The notes beneath the pieces were generated by a model. It saw only the letters and a program-made list of their open reading frames with translations, had not been told where the DNA came from and searched no databases. From NCBI GenBank assembly GCA_014381825.1, contig JACNKX010000053.1:62001-126000 (forward strand): 64,000 nt of DNA. The letters run 5' to 3'. The DNA is from Planctomycetota bacterium. GTDB lineage: Bacteria > Planctomycetota > Planctomycetia > Pirellulales > Pirellulaceae. Position numbers and translations under genes: made by a program. Of this stretch, positions 62,875 to 64,000 are shown piece after piece (within the stretch, counting starts at the first letter, position 1; every line of letters begins with the position of its first letter).

Positions 62875-63966
62875 TCACAGATACGCATCAAACCACTCGT
62901 AGAAACGCTGCTCGGCAATCGGTGGGACGGCGTGGCCTTGTTTGTGATTGAACAGGCCGAGGCGTGCCGGTTCGTCGTAAAGTTTGTAGATCGGTAATGC
63001 AGCCTCGACGAACGGCCAACTTTTATCGCCGTCTGCGGAATCGCCACCAACTAAAAGGAAAGGTTGCGGAGCGGCTAAGGCGAGTAGTTCGTGCTGTTCG
63101 CGAGTGAACTTGGGTGAGTCAATGCCCTTACCGAGATACCAATCGGCATTCCAGTTCGAGAACTTTGTCCCGACGCCGCCCTCGCTGCTGATCGTGACCT
63201 TCACGCGTTCATCGAACGCGGCGAGGTAGAGGACTTCTTTCGCACCGAGCGAATGGCCGATCGAGCCAATTCGGGTCGTATCGACATTCGGAAGGCTGCA
63301 GAGGATGTCGACCGCGACGAGCGAATCGTGAAGCATCTTGGCCATGCCGGTTGAATTGGGATGTCGCTCATGGAATCGATTGGCCTCGGGCTGAGCGACG
63401 ATCTTCTCGTTCGTTGGCCAAAGATAGTTGCGTGGCGAGATAGTGACGCAGCCGCGTTGCGCGAGTTTTAGACCGAAAGCTTTCTCGGGCTTGCCTTCCA
63501 CTCCGGCGGGTTGGCGGATCGAGTGATTGACCGTCGAGTGGAAGACTGCGACGCCCGGACATGTGGCCTTCGGCTGAAGCGGTTGTAGGATGTAAGCCTC
63601 GGTTGTGATACCCGGTTCGACTTCGTAACGCACTCGTTGACGAAGGACTCCCGCGTCACGATCCTCTTCGAGAATTTCGAGCTTGGGAACGCGGTCTCTT
63701 TTGGCTGGCATGGGGCCGAGAAAATCCAGCCACCATTTGCGGATGGCGCTTCGTTCTTGTTGCCATTGCTCCTGCGTCGTGATTGGTTTGCCGTTACGAT
63801 CGATGATATGAAGCGGCTTTGCGTCGGCGGGTAGCTGCGTGGGTGGCGTTTGGACTTCGGTGAGCCATGACACTTCCTGCGGCTCGACGGCCGCGGAAGT
63901 GATGTGAGGCATCAGTGATGTTGCGGCGCAAGCGGCAAGAAATCTTCGGCGGTGCAAAGTAGCCAT
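62875..63966 (-). CDS. Tat-exported alpha/beta hydrolase (acetyl xylan esterase-like)
   Basis: 363 residues from ATG 63966. The N-terminus TLHRRRFLAACAATSLMP is a Tat-type leader. The nucleophile elbow is SIGHSLGAKEV (Ser in GHSLG), with EGGVGTKF nearby, PFLLVGGDSADGDKSW around the Asp, and FNHKQGHAVPP holding the catalytic His. Such planctomycete proteins resemble the AXE1/dienelactone hydrolase group and probably cleave polymer esters outside the cytoplasm. Its start codon lies inside a palindromic repeat (63959-63986). Confidence 0.85.
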   Translation of the reverse strand: MATLHRRRFLAACAATSLMPHITSAAVEPQEVSWLTEVQTPPTQLPADAKPLHIIDRNGKPITTQEQWQQERSAIRKWWLDFLGPMPAKRDRVPKLEILEEDRDAGVLRQRVRYEVEPGITTEAYILQPLQPKATCPGVAVFHSTVNHSIRQPAGVEGKPEKAFGLKLAQRGCVTISPRNYLWPTNEKIVAQPEANRFHERHPNSTGMAKMLHDSLVAVDILCSLPNVDTTRIGSIGHSLGAKEVLYLAAFDERVKVTISSEGGVGTKFSNWNADWYLGKGIDSPKFTREQHELLALAAPQPFLLVGGDSADGDKSWPFVEAALPIYKLYDEPARLGLFNHKQGHAVPPIAEQRFYEWFDAYL

Positions 63967-63986
63967 CACGTTCCGTCGTGATGAGC
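63959..63986 (+). repeat. Dispersed palindromic repeat, GTAGCCATCAC family, copy D, overlapping a start codon
   Basis: GTAGCCATCAC, an 8-nt loop and GTGATGAG. On the minus strand the GTGATGGCTAC half supplies the ATG of the hydrolase at 62875-63966, so the ribosome site would be in the hairpin. Confidence 0.6.
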
Positions 63987-64000
63987 CCAACGCGTTCGAC

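Noticed and set aside
1-64000. tRNA, rRNA or riboswitch genes
   Set aside because: I found no convincing cloverleaf, rRNA or riboswitch core by eye in the intergenic regions, though a covariance-model search would be needed to exclude small RNAs.

Overview
The window looks like a chromosome segment of a planctomycete, probably of the Pirellulaceae type. This is inferred from gene content: three formylglycine sulfatases, a DUF1501 protein, a DUF1570 peptidase-like protein, a five-haem PA14/cytochrome c protein, PQQ-like and FG-GAP secreted proteins, a NagB/LmbE fusion, many signal-peptide proteins of unknown role, and dispersed palindromic repeats. All three stop codons end normal genes, so the code is standard.

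Layout. 1-2.6 kb: a tandem minus-strand array of at least four related short secreted proteins, each with a CarboxypepD_reg-like fold, and in the three complete ones a terminal membrane helix and the ending Asp-Asp-Ala-Ser; the first runs off the window. 2.6-13.2 kb: DUF1570 and CpsB-type phosphatase, a FabH-like synthase, a small zinc ribbon, YqgE, an M24 peptidase, a PPP phosphatase, a sulfatase coupled to a PLP decarboxylase, and a truncated haemoglobin coupled to an M81 protein. 13.4-21.8 kb: secreted catabolic genes (DUF1501, sulfatases, PQQ-like and FG-GAP proteins, an esterase). 22-25.6 kb: a broken hybrid histidine kinase and a plant-type fatty acid desaturase. 25.7-28.4 kb: a TIR-STAND protein ending in a membrane-anchored haem c domain. 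28.5-38.2 kb: housekeeping genes (purF, proB, nagB fusion, lexA, pyk) with a 16-bp minisatellite and a lone Flp pilin. 38.2-49.3 kb: an iron-exporter-like ABC pair, an NtrC-type two-component pair, and a PspA operon ending or starting with a giant polytopic membrane protein. 49.5-51.6 kb: a REP-associated transposase (RAYT) between two palindromic REPINs, next to an XRE regulator with its own candidate operator. 51.7-64 kb: more large secreted proteins (beta-propeller, pentahaem PA14 protein, CehA/McbA-like hydrolase, DUF2330-HEAT protein) and a Tat-exported alpha/beta hydrolase.

Three genes in the window continue past an in-frame stop with clearly coding sequence: the esterase at 19.5 kb, the hybrid kinase at 22.6 kb, and the secreted protein at 61.9 kb. 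They are best read as recent pseudogenes, though readthrough or base-call errors remain possible.

The strongest candidates for something new are the TIR-STAND-haem receptor (25708-28353) and the REPIN-RAYT-REPIN unit with its neighbouring regulator (49554-51643).
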